6,023 bases of DNA, taken from the NCBI GenBank assembly GCA_021158305.1, contig JAGGUU010000026.1:1-6023 (forward strand), given 5' to 3'. Below are positions 5,528-6,023 of the stretch, one piece after another (within the stretch, counting starts at the first letter, position 1; every line of letters starts with the position of its first letter). A program made the position numbers and the translations under genes. The DNA is from Candidatus Bathyarchaeota archaeon (GTDB lineage Archaea > Thermoproteota > Bathyarchaeia > Bathyarchaeales > DTEX01). Below the pieces are notes generated by a model. It saw only the letters and a list, made by a program, of their open reading frames with translations. It was not told the origin of the DNA and did no database searches.

Positions 5528-6023
5528 TTTTCGACCAAGCTTCTTCAAAGAATCTCTTTGAATTCGCAATCAAGACCTCTGAGGATTCTCCAGGCGCTGG
5601 CTTAACCTCAAAGCTTACAACCGGAAGCCTCGTAGCCGTCTTCTTGTTGAAGTAACCTACGTATTTAAGAACTTTGAGGAACTCGATAAGTTCGTCTAGT
5701 GAATTCTCTCCTCCAGGTATTCCGAATCTTGGATGCTGGTCTCCATAAAGCGGATGATTTGGATCTTTCATTATGCAGTTGCCTATGTGAACATGTTCCA
5801 GGTATGGCCTAGCTGCTAAGAGAGCTTCCTCTGGAGATTCGTGAAGTAGTGGAAGATGGCTCAGATCAACGGTTAAGCCGATGTTTTCATATTTCTCCTT
5901 GACCTTAGCGACGACGTCTACTGCATCTCTAGTTGGTCCAAGTAGGCATTTCTTGTCGTATTCTCTGTCAAAGTATTCTAGGGAGATCATTAGTGTGTAG
6001 TCTTTTCCTTTGCTCTGAGCATA
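5523..6023 (-). CDS. Sugar phosphate isomerase/epimerase-type TIM-barrel protein (AP endonuclease 2-like fold), 5' end outside window
   Basis: The frame is open from the right edge to the TAA at 5523-5525, giving the last 166 residues of a protein family usually near 270-300. A Met at fragment position 12 (5988-5990) is internal, since the frame continues upstream with YAQSKGKDY and conserved sequence surrounds it. The four acids and histidines that bind the divalent metal in D-tagatose 3-epimerase-like enzymes have good counterparts here: Glu16 in ISLEYF, Asp53 with His56 in LTVDLSH, His79 in HVHIGN, and Glu139 in VSFEVKP. The DQHPRFGIPGGE stretch matches the usual late-barrel loop. Substrate cannot be named: this superfamily includes keto-sugar epimerases, xylose- and hydroxypyruvate-isomerase-like enzymes and inosose dehydratases. 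The neighbouring glyoxylate/hydroxypyruvate reductase makes a hydroxypyruvate- or keto-acid-related role conceivable, but that is inference from adjacency only. Confidence 0.85.
   Translation of the reverse strand, partial: YAQSKGKDYTLMISLEYFDREYDKKCLLGPTRDAVDVVAKVKEKYENIGLTVDLSHLPLLHESPEEALLAARPYLEHVHIGNCIMKDPNHPLYGDQHPRFGIPGGENSLDELIEFLKVLKYVGYFNKKTATRLPVVSFEVKPAPGESSEVLIANSKRFFEEAWSKI

Noticed and set aside
1..6023. Mobile element, CRISPR array, tRNA/rRNA or defence system
   Set aside because: No repeats with regular spacing, transposase or integrase motifs, tRNA-like cloverleaf or rRNA stretches were seen. The five genes fill nearly all of the window and are metabolic or housekeeping in type.

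Overview
The window looks like chromosomal DNA of an archaeon. The evidence is a TldD/TldE protease pair of prokaryotic type, a 2-hydroxyacid dehydrogenase closely resembling the glyoxylate reductases of Thermococcales, a dihydropteroate-synthase-like protein of the archaeal/methylotroph type, TATA-box-like promoter elements, frequent AGA/AGG/ATA codons, and GTG/TTG start codons. The lineage cannot be fixed from sequence alone. A TACK-type uncultured group such as Bathyarchaeia is a guess.

All five genes lie on the minus strand, so transcription runs from high to low coordinates. In that order: (1) the 3' part of a TIM-barrel sugar isomerase/epimerase-type protein (5523-6023, 5' end outside the window). 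(2) After 26 bp, an intact D-2-hydroxyacid dehydrogenase of the glyoxylate/hydroxypyruvate reductase type (4474-5496). (3) A 173-bp intergenic region with a T-rich putative terminator, two inverted repeats and a TATA-like box. (4) A tight two-gene unit, tldD (2933-4300) then tldE (1582-2922), separated by 10 bp. (5) An 80-bp gap with its own TATA-like box, then an almost complete dihydropteroate-synthase-like gene (1-1501) that leaves the window a little before its stop codon.

Functionally, tldD/tldE should encode a heteromeric metallopeptidase. TldD carries the HExxxH motif plus a C-terminal Cys ligand, and TldE is the metal-less partner. The dehydrogenase and the TIM-barrel protein may form a small carbon-metabolism unit around 2-keto or 2-hydroxy acids; this is inferred from adjacency only. 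The dihydropteroate-synthase-like protein keeps the barrel fold and some pterin-site acids but lacks the classical pABA-site Lys and Arg, consistent with a role in modified-folate (tetrahydromethanopterin-type) metabolism rather than ordinary folate synthesis.

I found no mobile element, CRISPR array, tRNA or rRNA, and no gene-free stretch longer than 173 bp. The window is mostly ordinary core metabolism. The points most worth a second look are the divergent DHPS-like protein, the inverted repeats upstream of tldD, the uniformly non-ATG starts, and a strong Shine-Dalgarno sequence that fits no long ORF in the tldE/DHPS-like gap.
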